Shown in pieces: positions 52,376 through 61,597 of a stretch of DNA of 64,000 bases. A program made the position numbers and the translations under genes. Position 1 is the first letter of the stretch; each line of letters begins with the position of its first letter. The stretch is from the NCBI GenBank assembly GCA_947450365.1, contig CANFVE010000011.1, positions 1 through 64,000 on the forward strand. The letters are read 5' to 3'. The notes under the pieces are model-generated. The model had not been told where the DNA came from and did not search any database. It was given only the letters and a program-made list of their open reading frames with translations. The stretch comes from Cytophagaceae bacterium (GTDB lineage: Bacteria > Bacteroidota > Bacteroidia > Cytophagales > Spirosomataceae).

Positions 52376-53686
52376 TTATTTTTTTTGACCAAAATAATCG
52401 ACCACCAACGAACTCAAAGCCTTCACCCCTACTTGGAATTTCGATTCATCCAAATAAAAGTCTGGCGTATGATGACCCGCTACTTCATTTCTCATCTTAT
52501 TTTCTGGCCGAGCTCCTAAAAAGAAAAATATTCCAGGCACCTTTTCTTGAAAATAGCTAAAATCCTCCGCTCCCGTATGGGCATGAATTAATTGGACTCC
52601 CTCTTTGCCATTCACAGCTTGTAGGGTAGGTAACATCTTTTCGGTCAATTGAGGATTGTTATACGTGACCGGATATCCAGTTCCAATCGTTACATCCGCC
52701 TTAGCTCCGCCACTTAAGGCGATGTTGGTGGCTACTTCCTTGATGCGGCGATGAACCAATTCCCGTTGGGCCGGCGAAAATGTCCGAATCGTTCCAATCA
52801 TGTGTGAAGATTCAGGAATGATGTTTTGGCGAATCCCACTGTGTATCGCGCCAACGGTCACAATCGCTGGATTATCCACGATGTTCACACTACGTGATAC
52901 GATAGTCTGTAAACCTAACACGATTTGTGAGGAAATAACAATTGGATCAATGCCCGACCAAGGACTCGCGCCATGAGCTTGTTTGCCCTGTACTTTGATG
53001 TCTAATTGGTCCACACCGGCCATCGTAGCTTCTGGTTTGTACTCGATCACGCCATTGTCCGACTCCGCCGTCATGTGTAAACCAAAAATCGCATCCACTT
53101 TTGGATTTTCTAACACCCCCTCTTTCACCATCAATTCCGCACCCGCCAAAACCTTTTCGCCTTTGGAATCATATACCCCCTCCTCCGAGGGTTGAAAAAT
53201 AAATTTCACCGTTCCGGCCAAATTCGCCTTTTCAGAAGCCAAAATTTCCGCAACTGCCATCAATATTGCCACGTGCGCATCATGGCCACACGCATGCATC
53301 ACACCTGTTTTTTGACCGTTAAACTCGGTAATCACCTTCGACTTAAAAGGCAAATCACCCCGTTCTGTCACCGGCAATCCATCCATATCCGCTCGAAGCG
53401 CCACGACCGGGCCCGGTTTTCCTCCCCGTAAAATCCCAACAACCCCCGTAACAGCCACTTTTTCCTTCACCTCTAAACCCAAGGATTTCAAATGCGCAGC
53501 AATAATTCCTGCCGTACGAACTTCCTGATTCCCTAATTCAGGATGCTCATGAAAATCCCTACGCCAAGCAATCACTTTTTGCTTGATCGCATCCGCTTTT
53601 TGTGCGAGGACTGGTTTTAAATTGGCTTGCGCATGTCCGGCCAAAGAAAGGCCTGAAAAGAATAATGCAGATAGGAATTTTTTCAT
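52376..53686 (-). CDS. Exported M20 family amidohydrolase
   Basis: 436 residues with a signal peptide (LFFSGLSLAGHAQA). It is an M20D peptidase/N-acyl amino-acid amidohydrolase type: RRDFHEHPELGNQE near residue 43, VALRADMDGLPVTE, the metal ligands HACGHDAHVAILM, FIFQPSEEG, and C-terminal HTGAEDFSYF. A lid/dimerisation domain sits about residues 220-330. It probably hydrolyses N-acylated amino acids or peptides in the periplasm. It starts 25 bp after the secreted isomerase-like gene and may be cotranscribed with it. Confidence 0.9.
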   Translation of the reverse strand: MKKFLSALFFSGLSLAGHAQANLKPVLAQKADAIKQKVIAWRRDFHEHPELGNQEVRTAGIIAAHLKSLGLEVKEKVAVTGVVGILRGGKPGPVVALRADMDGLPVTERGDLPFKSKVITEFNGQKTGVMHACGHDAHVAILMAVAEILASEKANLAGTVKFIFQPSEEGVYDSKGEKVLAGAELMVKEGVLENPKVDAIFGLHMTAESDNGVIEYKPEATMAGVDQLDIKVQGKQAHGASPWSGIDPIVISSQIVLGLQTIVSRSVNIVDNPAIVTVGAIHSGIRQNIIPESSHMIGTIRTFSPAQRELVHRRIKEVATNIALSGGAKADVTIGTGYPVTYNNPQLTEKMLPTLQAVNGKEGVQLIHAHTGAEDFSYFQEKVPGIFFFLGARPENKMRNEVAGHHTPDFYLDESKFQVGVKALSSLVVDYFGQKK

Positions 53687-53711
53687 TTTTATGTTTTTAA
53701 AAGGGATATAC

Positions 53712-54632
53712 TTATTTATATCCCCATTTTTTCATGATTTGTAAATCTTCTTTCACGCAATCAATCGCGGCTTTCCCTTGATACGATTCTTGCTCGATGA
53801 TGAAATGTTTGGTTCCACCCAAAGTATCGCCCAATTTCACCATGGCTAACACATCGATAACTCCTTTACCCAAAATCGTGCTTTCGTATTTCTCATGTCC
53901 GCTCGCCGCTAAAATCTCATCTTTCACGTGCATGGAAACAAAACGACCTGGGAATTTTTTCAAGATTTCACCTGGAATACCGCCTCCATTGATCATGTTA
54001 CCAATGTCTAATTGTTGGGTTACTAATTTAGGATCCGTGTTGTTCAACATCAAATCGTACAACAACTCCCCATCCAATTTCTCCGAGAATTCAAAATCAT
54101 GATTATGATATCCAAACTTCATTCCGAATTTTTGACATAATTCACCCGATTGATTAAAGATGTCCATGTACTTAAGCAACAAACTTTTATCCTTGCGAAT
54201 CGAGCCATCAATCGACGGACTAATCACAAATTCCTGACCACAGATCGCCGCATCTTCCACCGTATTTTTCCATAAATCCGTAAATTCTTTTTTGGAATCA
54301 TCCCAATGCAATTTGCCCATCACCGTGTGACCACTTGGCATTTTCAAACCTAAATCGTCCAGGCGTTTTTTGAATTCGGTGGCCGACCAGCCATAAAATT
54401 TGCGATTGACATAATTCGCATGTTCGACATATTTATAGCCCATTTCGGACAATTTAGTCAAGGTCCCCATCGGATCCGATTTCATATCCTCCCGGATGGA
54501 ATACAATTGAATACCAACTAATTTCGAATATTTAGCGTTTGTCGCCAATGCCTCCATCGCTGGAGATGCAAATGCCAAGGCTCCTAAGCCCAAAGCACTT
54601 TTACGTAAAAAGGAACGTCTAGATGTGTTCAT
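53712..54632 (-). CDS. Sugar phosphate isomerase/epimerase-like TIM barrel, TAT-exported
   Basis: 306 residues. The N-terminus is a twin-arginine signal (NTSRRSFLRKSALGLGAL...EALA). The AP-endonuclease-2-like TIM barrel shows VGIQLYSIREDMKSDPMGTL, FGYHNHDFEF, LVTQQLDIGNMINGGG and FVSMHVKDE, with metal ligands expected among the Glu, His and Asp residues. Secreted members commonly accompany Gfo/Idh and DUF1080 proteins in Bacteroidota sugar metabolism. The exact reaction is unknown. It is divergent from rarA by 73 bp. Confidence 0.83.
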   Translation of the reverse strand: MNTSRRSFLRKSALGLGALAFASPAMEALATNAKYSKLVGIQLYSIREDMKSDPMGTLTKLSEMGYKYVEHANYVNRKFYGWSATEFKKRLDDLGLKMPSGHTVMGKLHWDDSKKEFTDLWKNTVEDAAICGQEFVISPSIDGSIRKDKSLLLKYMDIFNQSGELCQKFGMKFGYHNHDFEFSEKLDGELLYDLMLNNTDPKLVTQQLDIGNMINGGGIPGEILKKFPGRFVSMHVKDEILAASGHEKYESTILGKGVIDVLAMVKLGDTLGGTKHFIIEQESYQGKAAIDCVKEDLQIMKKWGYK

Positions 54633-54656
54633 ACAAGATAGGTTTTTTTGTAGCTT

Positions 54657-54689
54657 TAAACTTAGTCATAAATTTCAATTTTACAAAAA
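54657..54689 (-). promoter_or_regulatory. Candidate promoter of the secreted isomerase-like gene
   Basis: On the minus strand TTTTTG, a 19-base spacer, then TAAGTTTA, one base off TAnnTTTG. It lies 24 bp upstream of the start codon. Confidence 0.45.
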
Positions 54690-54705
54690 TACCGTAACTT
54701 CGAGC

Positions 54706-55941
54706 ATGCAACCTCTCGCGGAACGAATGCGCCCCACCTCTTTGGAGGATTATATTGGACAAGAAAAAGTCATTGGCCCTCAGGCACCCTTGCGTAAAGC
54801 GATCGATGCCGGCCATTTGCCTTCCTGCATTTTATGGGGACCTCCCGGGGTTGGAAAAACGACGCTGGCGAGTTTGTTGGCCGGGGCCTTAAAACGAACC
54901 ATGTATACGCTTTCCGCGGTACAATCCGGCGTGAAGGAAGTGCGTGAGGCCCTAGACATGGCGAAAAAAAATCGCATGTTTGAGGCGCAATCGCCCATTT
55001 TATTCATTGATGAGATTCATCGTTTTTCGAAATCCCAGCAGGATTCATTATTAAATGCCGTTGAAAAAGGAATCGTGACGCTCGTCGGCGCGACCACCGA
55101 AAATCCCTCTTTCGAAGTAATTTCAGCACTTTTATCGCGCTGCCAAGTCTATGTTTTAGAATCTTTGGGTCCTGAACATTTACAGCGAATGTTGGAAAAA
55201 GCCATCGCCACCGATCCTCTTTTTCTCTCGAAAAAAATCACGCTCACGGAAACGGACGCACTATTTCATTTTTCGGGTGGGGACGGTCGAAAATTATACA
55301 ATCTGGTGGAACTGCTTGTTTCCTCTGAAAATTCGCAGACACTTACCATCACAAATGCCCTTGTCACCGAACGATTGCAGAAAAATTTAGCCCAATACGA
55401 CAAAGATGGTGAACAGCATTATGACATCATTTCTGCCTTCATTAAATCGATTCGGGGTTCTGATCCGGATGCGGCGGTATATTGGTTAGCTCGCATGCTG
55501 ACCGGCGGCGAATCCTTGGAATTTATTGGACGAAGGCTTTTGATTTTGGCCTCCGAAGACATCGGCCTTGCGAACCCAAATGCGCTTTTAATGGCTCAAA
55601 CCTGTTTTGAATCCATTCGGGTGATCGGCAATCCAGAATCTCGGATTATTTTGGCGCAAACGGTGATTTATTTGGCTTGTTCACCCAAAAGCAATTCGGC
55701 CTACATGGCCATCAACAAGGCGATGGATTATGTGCAAAAAACAGGAGATTTAGCGATTCCTTTGCATTTGAGAAATGCACCTACCCGACTTATGAAGGAC
55801 TTACATTATGGTGCGGATTATAAATATCCACATGATTTTCCGGGAAATTTTGTTGACCAAAATTATTTTCCCGAAGGCCAAGAAAAACCTCGATTTTATG
55901 AACCAGGAAATAACCCAAGCGAGGCGAAGTTAAAACGCTAA
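54706..55941 (+). CDS. rarA: Replication-associated recombination protein A (RarA/MgsA AAA+ ATPase)
   Basis: 411 residues from the ATG at 54706. Upstream in-frame codons cover the divergent promoter region and are not used. The N-terminus MQPLAERMRPTSLEDYIGQ is typical. Walker A GPPGVGKTT, Walker B LFIDEIHRFSKSQQD, sensor 1 VGATTENPSFEV and arginine finger LLSRCQVY are intact. C-terminal tetramerisation and MgsA domains (SIRGSDPDAAVYWLARMLTGGE, LHLRNAPTRLMK) follow. It acts at stalled replication forks. Confidence 0.95.
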   Translation: MQPLAERMRPTSLEDYIGQEKVIGPQAPLRKAIDAGHLPSCILWGPPGVGKTTLASLLAGALKRTMYTLSAVQSGVKEVREALDMAKKNRMFEAQSPILFIDEIHRFSKSQQDSLLNAVEKGIVTLVGATTENPSFEVISALLSRCQVYVLESLGPEHLQRMLEKAIATDPLFLSKKITLTETDALFHFSGGDGRKLYNLVELLVSSENSQTLTITNALVTERLQKNLAQYDKDGEQHYDIISAFIKSIRGSDPDAAVYWLARMLTGGESLEFIGRRLLILASEDIGLANPNALLMAQTCFESIRVIGNPESRIILAQTVIYLACSPKSNSAYMAINKAMDYVQKTGDLAIPLHLRNAPTRLMKDLHYGADYKYPHDFPGNFVDQNYFPEGQEKPRFYEPGNNPSEAKLKR

Positions 55942-56597
55942 TCGTGGCATTCCATCATCAATAAATCCCCTGATGTGTATTGAATTTTCACGATTCCATC
56001 GCGCAAGGCCGCATTACTTGAGCTCGTCTGCGTTCCTAATTTTAAGACTGGATGATTCAACTCGTAGGCTAAGCCTTCACTTGTTACCTCACGTGCTTCT
56101 CCATAGGGAATGAGCGATAAAGGCGTTCCGGCTGGATACCATTTTTCGAACTGAGGGGGCAATAAATAGGTCGTCGAAAAATCATCAAAAAAAACGATTT
56201 TCAATTTTCGGCCATAGCGTACCAGCGAATGGAAATTATTCAAGGTATGGTCCATTCGAAGTCCTGTGGCCCAAACAACATTCACGGCGGGATAGCCTTC
56301 GGCCACTAAATATTCGAAGGCCTTTTCCAAGTCGGTCTTATTTTGATCCGGCGCAAATACCTTTTTCAGGGGATAGGCATCCACATCCGCCTTCGGTGGC
56401 TGAGCGTGATCAAAATCGCCAAGCCAGACGTCTACCTTAATCCCCAGCGACATTACGCGATCCAAGGCCCCATCCAACACCACGACGGTGGGTGACCATT
56501 CGAGCAATTGTTCCAATAAATCCATCGAACAAGCTTCTCCATTGGCGATAATGAGCGCGGGTTCCTGCTTGTCTCGAATGATGTGATGTGATGACAT
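55938..56597 (-). CDS. Thiamine pyrophosphokinase
   Basis: 219 residues. The thiamine pyrophosphokinase fold is supported by VVLDGALDRVMSLGIKVDVWLGDFD (residues about 34-58, the ATP-binding aspartates), QNKTDLEKAFEYL and ATGLRMDHTLNNFHSL. The C-terminal thiamine-binding domain contains LIPYGEAREVTSEGLAYEL and SSSNAA. It converts thiamine to thiamine diphosphate, the cofactor needed by enzymes such as the E1 at the left edge. Its start overlaps the moaC stop by one base and its end overlaps rarA by 4 bp. Confidence 0.87.
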   Translation of the reverse strand: MSSHHIIRDKQEPALIIANGEACSMDLLEQLLEWSPTVVVLDGALDRVMSLGIKVDVWLGDFDHAQPPKADVDAYPLKKVFAPDQNKTDLEKAFEYLVAEGYPAVNVVWATGLRMDHTLNNFHSLVRYGRKLKIVFFDDFSTTYLLPPQFEKWYPAGTPLSLIPYGEAREVTSEGLAYELNHPVLKLGTQTSSSNAALRDGIVKIQYTSGDLLMMECHD

Positions 56598-57070
56598 TAG
56601 GCCTTAAAATCCGATTTACCCCCGGTTTTGTGAATTAATTTTGTTTCTTTAATCACGATGGCTTTCGATACCGCTTTGCACATATCGTAAATGGTAAGGG
56701 CCGCCACACTTGCGCCTACGAGCGCTTCCATCTCGACGCCGGTTTTGGCTTCGAGTCGACAAATGCACGTAATAATTACTTGATCCACCTGCACTTCATA
56801 TTCGAATTTGCAAGAATCTAATCCCAAAGGATGACACAGAGGAATCAAATCAGATGTTTTTTTCGCACCCATCGTGCCGGCAAGGGTGGCTGTTTGCAGA
56901 ATACTTCCTTTTTTGGTTTCCCAGCCGGCTTTGACAAATTGATCGACAATTTCAGGCCCTAAAAAAACGATGGATTGCGCACGCGCTTCTCTCGCAGTAA
57001 TTTGTTTTTCCCCGACATCCACCATGCCCGGTTGGTTTTTCGAATCCAAATGTGAAAAGTCTTGCGCCAT
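56597..57070 (-). CDS. moaC: Cyclic pyranopterin monophosphate synthase MoaC
   Basis: 157 residues, the normal length. Conserved parts are FSHLDSKNQPGMVDVGEK, ARAQSIV, KGSILQTATLAGTMGAKKTSDLIPLCHPLGLDSC, and TGVEMEALVGASVAALTIYDMCKAVSK. It catalyses the second step of molybdopterin synthesis. It is divergent from moeA with a 90-bp gap and translationally coupled to the thiamine gene. moaA and the MoaD/MoaE genes are not in the window. Confidence 0.95.
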   Translation of the reverse strand: MAQDFSHLDSKNQPGMVDVGEKQITAREARAQSIVFLGPEIVDQFVKAGWETKKGSILQTATLAGTMGAKKTSDLIPLCHPLGLDSCKFEYEVQVDQVIITCICRLEAKTGVEMEALVGASVAALTIYDMCKAVSKAIVIKETKLIHKTGGKSDFKA

Positions 57071-57160
57071 GTGCAGCTAAAATTTTAGGAAACAAAAATA
57101 CATGACTATGATTCATTTTAGCGATTTTTTTAGAAATTTATATGATTGCTCAAAAAAAAT

Positions 57161-58324
57161 ATGATTACGCCAACAGACGCCTTTCAACTACTTATTGACC
57201 TACCTGTCCCCTCAGGTTCTCAAAAAATTGCCTTGGAAGATTCCATCGGTCGTATTTTGGCTGTCGATATTTGTGCTGACCGGGATTTTCCACCCTTCCA
57301 TCGCGTAATGATGGATGGAATTGCCGTACAGGACATTCATTCGCGCGAATGGCCCTTGGCCGGCATCGCTTATGCAGGTGAACCGGTTTTTCATTTAGAG
57401 AATTCCTCATCAGCCGTGGAAATTATGACGGGGGCTATGTTACCGGAAAATGCTCAGGCGGTAATCAACATCGAAGAATTGGAATTTTTCCAGCACGAGG
57501 AAAAGCCTTGGGTTCGGCACATCGGCACCAAAGCGATAGAAAAGGGGCAATTTATTCATCAAAAGGGAATTGATGCGCCAGTCGGACAAATGCTTATCCC
57601 CAAAGGCAAAAAAATAGGCCCCGTAGAAGTGGCGATAGCAGCCTCGGTAGGCATTTCTACCTCGCTCGTCGAGGCCTTGCCATCGATCGGCATTATCTCC
57701 ACAGGCGATGAAATTATTCCCATAGACCAACAGCCCCTTCCCCATCAAATTAGGTCTTCAAATTCCATCATGATTGAAGCTGTTTTAAAACAAAAGGGCT
57801 TCCAAACAGAGAAAAAACACGTATTGGACGAACCCGCGGCGATGGAAAAAATACTAGCAGACTTATTGGACTCGCAGGATATTTTAATTCTGACGGGTGG
57901 GGTTTCAGCGGGGAAAAAAGATTTTATGCCGGGGGTTTTGGCGAAGCTAGGATTTGAAAAAATATTCCATAAAATAGCTCAGAAACCAGGAAAACCACTT
58001 TGGGTAGGAAAACGAAGCGATGGCAAGATTGCCTTTGCACTGCCTGGAAATCCGATATCGACCCTGACTTGTTTTTGGGTGTATTTTTTACCTTGGATTC
58101 ATCAGGTGAGGTGGCCAACAAACACCATTTCCGTTAGCCAATTACCCAAATCAAATCCAAACCTTGTCCAATGGATTCCGATTCAATTCGATTCAAATGG
58201 CGCGCATGCCTTACGAAATAATGGTTCGGGAGATTTGATCAATTGGGCTTCCGCCAATGCCATTGCCTGTTTACCCGCCAATCAGGAAGGAAATGAGCTC
58301 ATGTATTTTTCCCTAAATTTATAG
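57161..58324 (+). CDS. moeA: Molybdopterin molybdenumtransferase MoeA
   Basis: 387 residues from the ATG at 57161. A TTG five codons earlier is less likely. Domains: N-terminal clasp, DRDFPPFHRVMMDGIAV, MTGAMLPENAQAVI, then the MoCF-like domain with ISTGDEI, QIRSSNSIMI and LTGGVSAGKKDFMPGVL, and FALPGNPISTLTCF. It inserts molybdate into adenylylated molybdopterin, completing the cofactor used by the molybdenum hydroxylase encoded at 38290-40880. It is followed two bases later by the epimerase gene. Confidence 0.94.
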   Translation: MITPTDAFQLLIDLPVPSGSQKIALEDSIGRILAVDICADRDFPPFHRVMMDGIAVQDIHSREWPLAGIAYAGEPVFHLENSSSAVEIMTGAMLPENAQAVINIEELEFFQHEEKPWVRHIGTKAIEKGQFIHQKGIDAPVGQMLIPKGKKIGPVEVAIAASVGISTSLVEALPSIGIISTGDEIIPIDQQPLPHQIRSSNSIMIEAVLKQKGFQTEKKHVLDEPAAMEKILADLLDSQDILILTGGVSAGKKDFMPGVLAKLGFEKIFHKIAQKPGKPLWVGKRSDGKIAFALPGNPISTLTCFWVYFLPWIHQVRWPTNTISVSQLPKSNPNLVQWIPIQFDSNGAHALRNNGSGDLINWASANAIACLPANQEGNELMYFSLNL

Positions 58325-58326
58325 GT

Positions 58327-59340
58327 ATGGACATTCAACTGCACACATTTGACCTTCCCTTAAAACACACGTTTACCATTACGCATGAATCGCGGGATGT
58401 GCAGCCGACCTTGATCGTCGAATTGTCCTGGCATGGCAAAAGTGGTTTTGGAGAAGCGACCGAAACGCCCTATTATGGGGTTAGCATGGCGAAAATGAAG
58501 GCACAATTAGCGGGTATCAAACACCTGCTTCCCCATGATATTTTGCCTCATCCGCATGATTTCTGGAAAATGATGTCGGCGGAATTATTAGATGATCATC
58601 CCTTTGCGCTGTGTGCGTTAGATGTGGCCTATTGGGATTTATGGGGGAAAATCCATGAGCGGCATTTATATGAAATGTGGGGCTTAGACACGAAAAATAA
58701 TCCCATAACAGATTATACGATTGGCATCGATTCCATCGAAAAGATGGTTGATAAAATGCGCGAAATGCCTTTTCCATTGTATAAAATCAAATTAGGGACG
58801 GATGAGGATATTGAGATTGTGGAAGCACTGCGAAAAGAAACAGAAGCTGTATTTCGGGTCGATGCGAATACCGCCTGGACGCCGGAGCAAAGTATTTATT
58901 TTTCAATGGCGTTGAAGGATTTGGGGGTGGAATTTATTGAACAACCCTTGAAGGCGGAAGATTGGGTGGGGATGAAACAGGTATATGAGGCGTCGGTATT
59001 GCCCATAATCGCGGATGAAAGTTGCATTTTAGAATCCGACGTGGAACGCTGCCATGGATATTTTCATGGGATCAATATCAAATTAATGAAATGCGGAGGG
59101 CTAACTCCCGCCTTGCGGATGATTAAAAAAGCCCGAACCTTAGGTTTAAAAGTGATGGTGGGATGTATGACGGAATCGACGATTGGATGTTCTGCGATCG
59201 CCCAATTATTGCCCTTATTGGATTATGTGGACATGGACGGTTGCTTGTTGGTGGATGACCAAATCTCAACTGGCATCACGATTGATTACGGTAAAATTAT
59301 CTATGCCAAGGAATTTGGCACCGGAGCCCAACTACGTTAA
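58327..59340 (+). CDS. Dipeptide epimerase (L-Ala-D/L-Glu epimerase type)
   Basis: 337-residue enolase-superfamily enzyme. The catalytic pattern is clear: YKIKLG (KxK acid/base lysine), RVDANTAW, FIEQP, IADESC and KLMKCGGLTPAL, giving three metal-ligand acids and a second lysine. GCMTESTIGCSAIAQ also fits. It epimerises L-Ala-D-Glu derived from murein peptides to L-Ala-L-Glu. The downstream NlpC/P60 hydrolase, which can release L-Ala-D-Glu, supports this role. It begins two bases after moeA. Confidence 0.9.
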   Translation: MDIQLHTFDLPLKHTFTITHESRDVQPTLIVELSWHGKSGFGEATETPYYGVSMAKMKAQLAGIKHLLPHDILPHPHDFWKMMSAELLDDHPFALCALDVAYWDLWGKIHERHLYEMWGLDTKNNPITDYTIGIDSIEKMVDKMREMPFPLYKIKLGTDEDIEIVEALRKETEAVFRVDANTAWTPEQSIYFSMALKDLGVEFIEQPLKAEDWVGMKQVYEASVLPIIADESCILESDVERCHGYFHGINIKLMKCGGLTPALRMIKKARTLGLKVMVGCMTESTIGCSAIAQLLPLLDYVDMDGCLLVDDQISTGITIDYGKIIYAKEFGTGAQLR

Positions 59341-59343
59341 GAC

Positions 59344-60369
59344 TTGCAAACCTATCAATTACATAGCGAATCGATTCCCGAAAAATTCATTCAAATGAAT
59401 GGGAAAAGCTATGTATGGCTTGGGGGGACGAATTATTTGGGAATAGGTAGCCACCCGGTTTTTCAAGAAAAATTACAAGAGGGTATCGCCCTATTTTCTC
59501 AAAATTGGGGTAGTTCGAGAATAAATAATCTTCAATTTTCCGTTTGGGAGGAGCTGGAGAATCAATTAGCCAAAAGGTTTGGTACTGAAGCGGCCGCGTT
59601 ATGTTCCTCGGGTTTTGCAGCCGGACAAATCGCACTTCAATGGGCGCAAAAAAGCCATCAAACGCAGCGCGTTCATGTGGCGCCCAAGACACATCCCGCC
59701 TTATGGCGCTATCCCAATGAGCCATTCCCTGGCTCTTTTTCCGCATGGAATGCGAACATACAACCACATGAAATCCTCGCGATGGATGGAACAGGCTCTC
59801 CATGGGTACAAAAAATTGATTTTTCTTTTGCGGAGAAGCTAGGAAGTACGAACACATTGATTGTAGATGAATCCCATCGACTCGGAGTTCAAGAAATCAT
59901 GATCAACACCAAGGCACTTGTCCTGCAAACTGCCTCTCTTTCGAAGGCTTATGGAATTCCGGCAGGGATTATTTTGGGTGATACATGGGTAATAAATGAA
60001 ATAAAGGCAGATGCTAGTTGGGTAGGTAGCTCGCCTCCGAATCCCGCCTTCTGCTTTGCCTGTTTACATGCCAAAGAAGCCTATGATGAACGGGAAGGGC
60101 ATCTTAGGGACTTAATTCAATATTTTGAAACAAAGACTCAAATGGCCAAATTGCCCGTGGAGAAAATCCAAGGATATCCGTCATTTTGTAGTTCGGATTC
60201 GCGATTATTTGAACATCTGAAATCCAGGGGAATGTTGGTCAATCATTTTTCGTATCCGGATGTGACCGCACCGCCGATTTGTCGGGGAAGCCTGCATGCA
60301 AGCCTCCAGGTGGAAGACGTGGACCGCCTCATTGAAGCCCTTTTATCTTTTACTTCACATGAAAATTAG
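59344..60369 (+). CDS. Divergent PLP-dependent alpha-oxoamine-synthase-like enzyme
   Basis: 341 residues, aminotransferase class I/II fold of the KBL/BioF type but shorter than the usual 380-400. Seen: WLGGTNYLGIGSHPVFQ, CSSGFAAGQIAL, VDESHRLGVQ with the PLP-nitrogen Asp at D175 and H178, and SLSKAYGIPAGIILG with probable Schiff-base K201. The usual first start is TTG at 59344, three bases after the epimerase stop. The first ATG is 17 codons later, just before the GGTNYLG motif. The substrate is unknown. Context suggests handling of alanine or murein-derived amino acids, but this is inference. Confidence 0.7.
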   Translation: MQTYQLHSESIPEKFIQMNGKSYVWLGGTNYLGIGSHPVFQEKLQEGIALFSQNWGSSRINNLQFSVWEELENQLAKRFGTEAAALCSSGFAAGQIALQWAQKSHQTQRVHVAPKTHPALWRYPNEPFPGSFSAWNANIQPHEILAMDGTGSPWVQKIDFSFAEKLGSTNTLIVDESHRLGVQEIMINTKALVLQTASLSKAYGIPAGIILGDTWVINEIKADASWVGSSPPNPAFCFACLHAKEAYDEREGHLRDLIQYFETKTQMAKLPVEKIQGYPSFCSSDSRLFEHLKSRGMLVNHFSYPDVTAPPICRGSLHASLQVEDVDRLIEALLSFTSHEN

Positions 60370-61597
60370 CTTATCCATTTGCTTGTTTGTTTTGACACTG
60401 TCACATGCCATGGCTCAAAAAAATGTATTGGAATCTATTCTACACTCGCATCCTGAATCGTTTAAACAATTCATGGATCAGCCGGAAAAATACCGCTTGC
60501 AAATCCTATACACACAAATCGATCGGGATGCGAAGAACCGTGCGCATTTCACTACCTATTCCTACCGTGCCAATGCCCAAGAATATTTTTACCCCGCCAG
60601 TACGGTCAAATTAGCGGCTAGCGTCCTCGCGTTAGAAAAATTGAATGCCCTAGGTTTGGACAAATCCCTCACGATGCGAACCTTGAAAAATAGAGAGTCA
60701 CAAATGGACGTGCGGCAGGATACGAGTGCAGCGGATGGAAGGCCGACGGTCGAACATTACATCAAAAAAATCTTATTGGTTTCCGATAATGAAGCCTATA
60801 ATCGGCTGTATGAGTTTTTGGGCCAACAAGCCTTCAATGAAACCATGAAAAAAAAGGGATTTGAAGGGGTTCGATTGACACATCGTTTACAAATTCCCCT
60901 CCCCCGCTTAGAAAATCAATACACCAATCCTGTGGAATTTTTAAATGCTCAAAATCAAGTCGTTTACACTCAAAAAGAGGCTTTCAATCCAAATCCGTAT
61001 GCAGCTGAAAATCCTATTTTATTGGGAAAGGGCGTCATGAATGATGCGGGAATGATGGAGGCAAAGCCACTCGATTTTTCATTGAAAAATGCCTATCCCT
61101 TGGCCGCGCAGCATGAATTTTTAAAACGTTTATATTTCCCAAATTCCTTCCCGAAGAATAAGCGATTTAATCTGACAAAGGAAGATTATTCTTTTCTGTA
61201 TGAATACATGTCGAAATACCCCACAGAATCGAAAAATCCAAGCTACCGCGGAACCGATATGAATTACCCGGCCTATTGCAAGTTCTTATATTACGGTTCG
61301 GATAAACAAGCGAACCCACATCCGAATGTGCGAATTTTCAATAAGGTGGGGGATGCCTATGGGTTTTTGTTAGACAATGCCTACGTGGTCGATTTCGAAA
61401 AAGGAATTGAATTTATGGTAACAGCCGTAATTTTATGCAATGAAGATGAGGTGTTCAACGATGAGAAATACGACTATGATACCATCGGTTATCCATTTTT
61501 TAAGGCCTTGGGACAACATATATATGACTACGAATCTACTCGCAAAAAGGCTTATGTTCCTCGTTTGGACTATTTAAAATTTAATCATGAAAAATAA
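60359..61597 (+). CDS. Exported serine hydrolase, class A beta-lactamase-like
   Basis: 412 residues from the ATG at 60359, which begins a signal peptide (MKISLSICLFVLTLSHAMAQ) and overlaps the previous stop by 11 bp. The penicillin-recognising fold is shown by Y-PASTVKLAAS (S81-x-x-K84) and VSDNEAYNRL (S142-D143-N144). Long insertions make it larger than true beta-lactamases (about 290). It may be a D,D-peptidase or esterase rather than a drug-resistance enzyme. Its position between a murein-peptide epimerase and an NlpC/P60 enzyme favours cell-wall work. Confidence 0.8.
   Translation: MKISLSICLFVLTLSHAMAQKNVLESILHSHPESFKQFMDQPEKYRLQILYTQIDRDAKNRAHFTTYSYRANAQEYFYPASTVKLAASVLALEKLNALGLDKSLTMRTLKNRESQMDVRQDTSAADGRPTVEHYIKKILLVSDNEAYNRLYEFLGQQAFNETMKKKGFEGVRLTHRLQIPLPRLENQYTNPVEFLNAQNQVVYTQKEAFNPNPYAAENPILLGKGVMNDAGMMEAKPLDFSLKNAYPLAAQHEFLKRLYFPNSFPKNKRFNLTKEDYSFLYEYMSKYPTESKNPSYRGTDMNYPAYCKFLYYGSDKQANPHPNVRIFNKVGDAYGFLLDNAYVVDFEKGIEFMVTAVILCNEDEVFNDEKYDYDTIGYPFFKALGQHIYDYESTRKKAYVPRLDYLKFNHEK

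Noticed and set aside
54625-54705. N-terminal extension of RarA
   Set aside because: It covers the divergent promoter region and overlaps the neighbouring start. The conserved N-terminus begins at 54706.
59387-59857. A 156-codon minus-strand frame
   Set aside because: It lies antisense to the PLP enzyme, whose motifs are clear.
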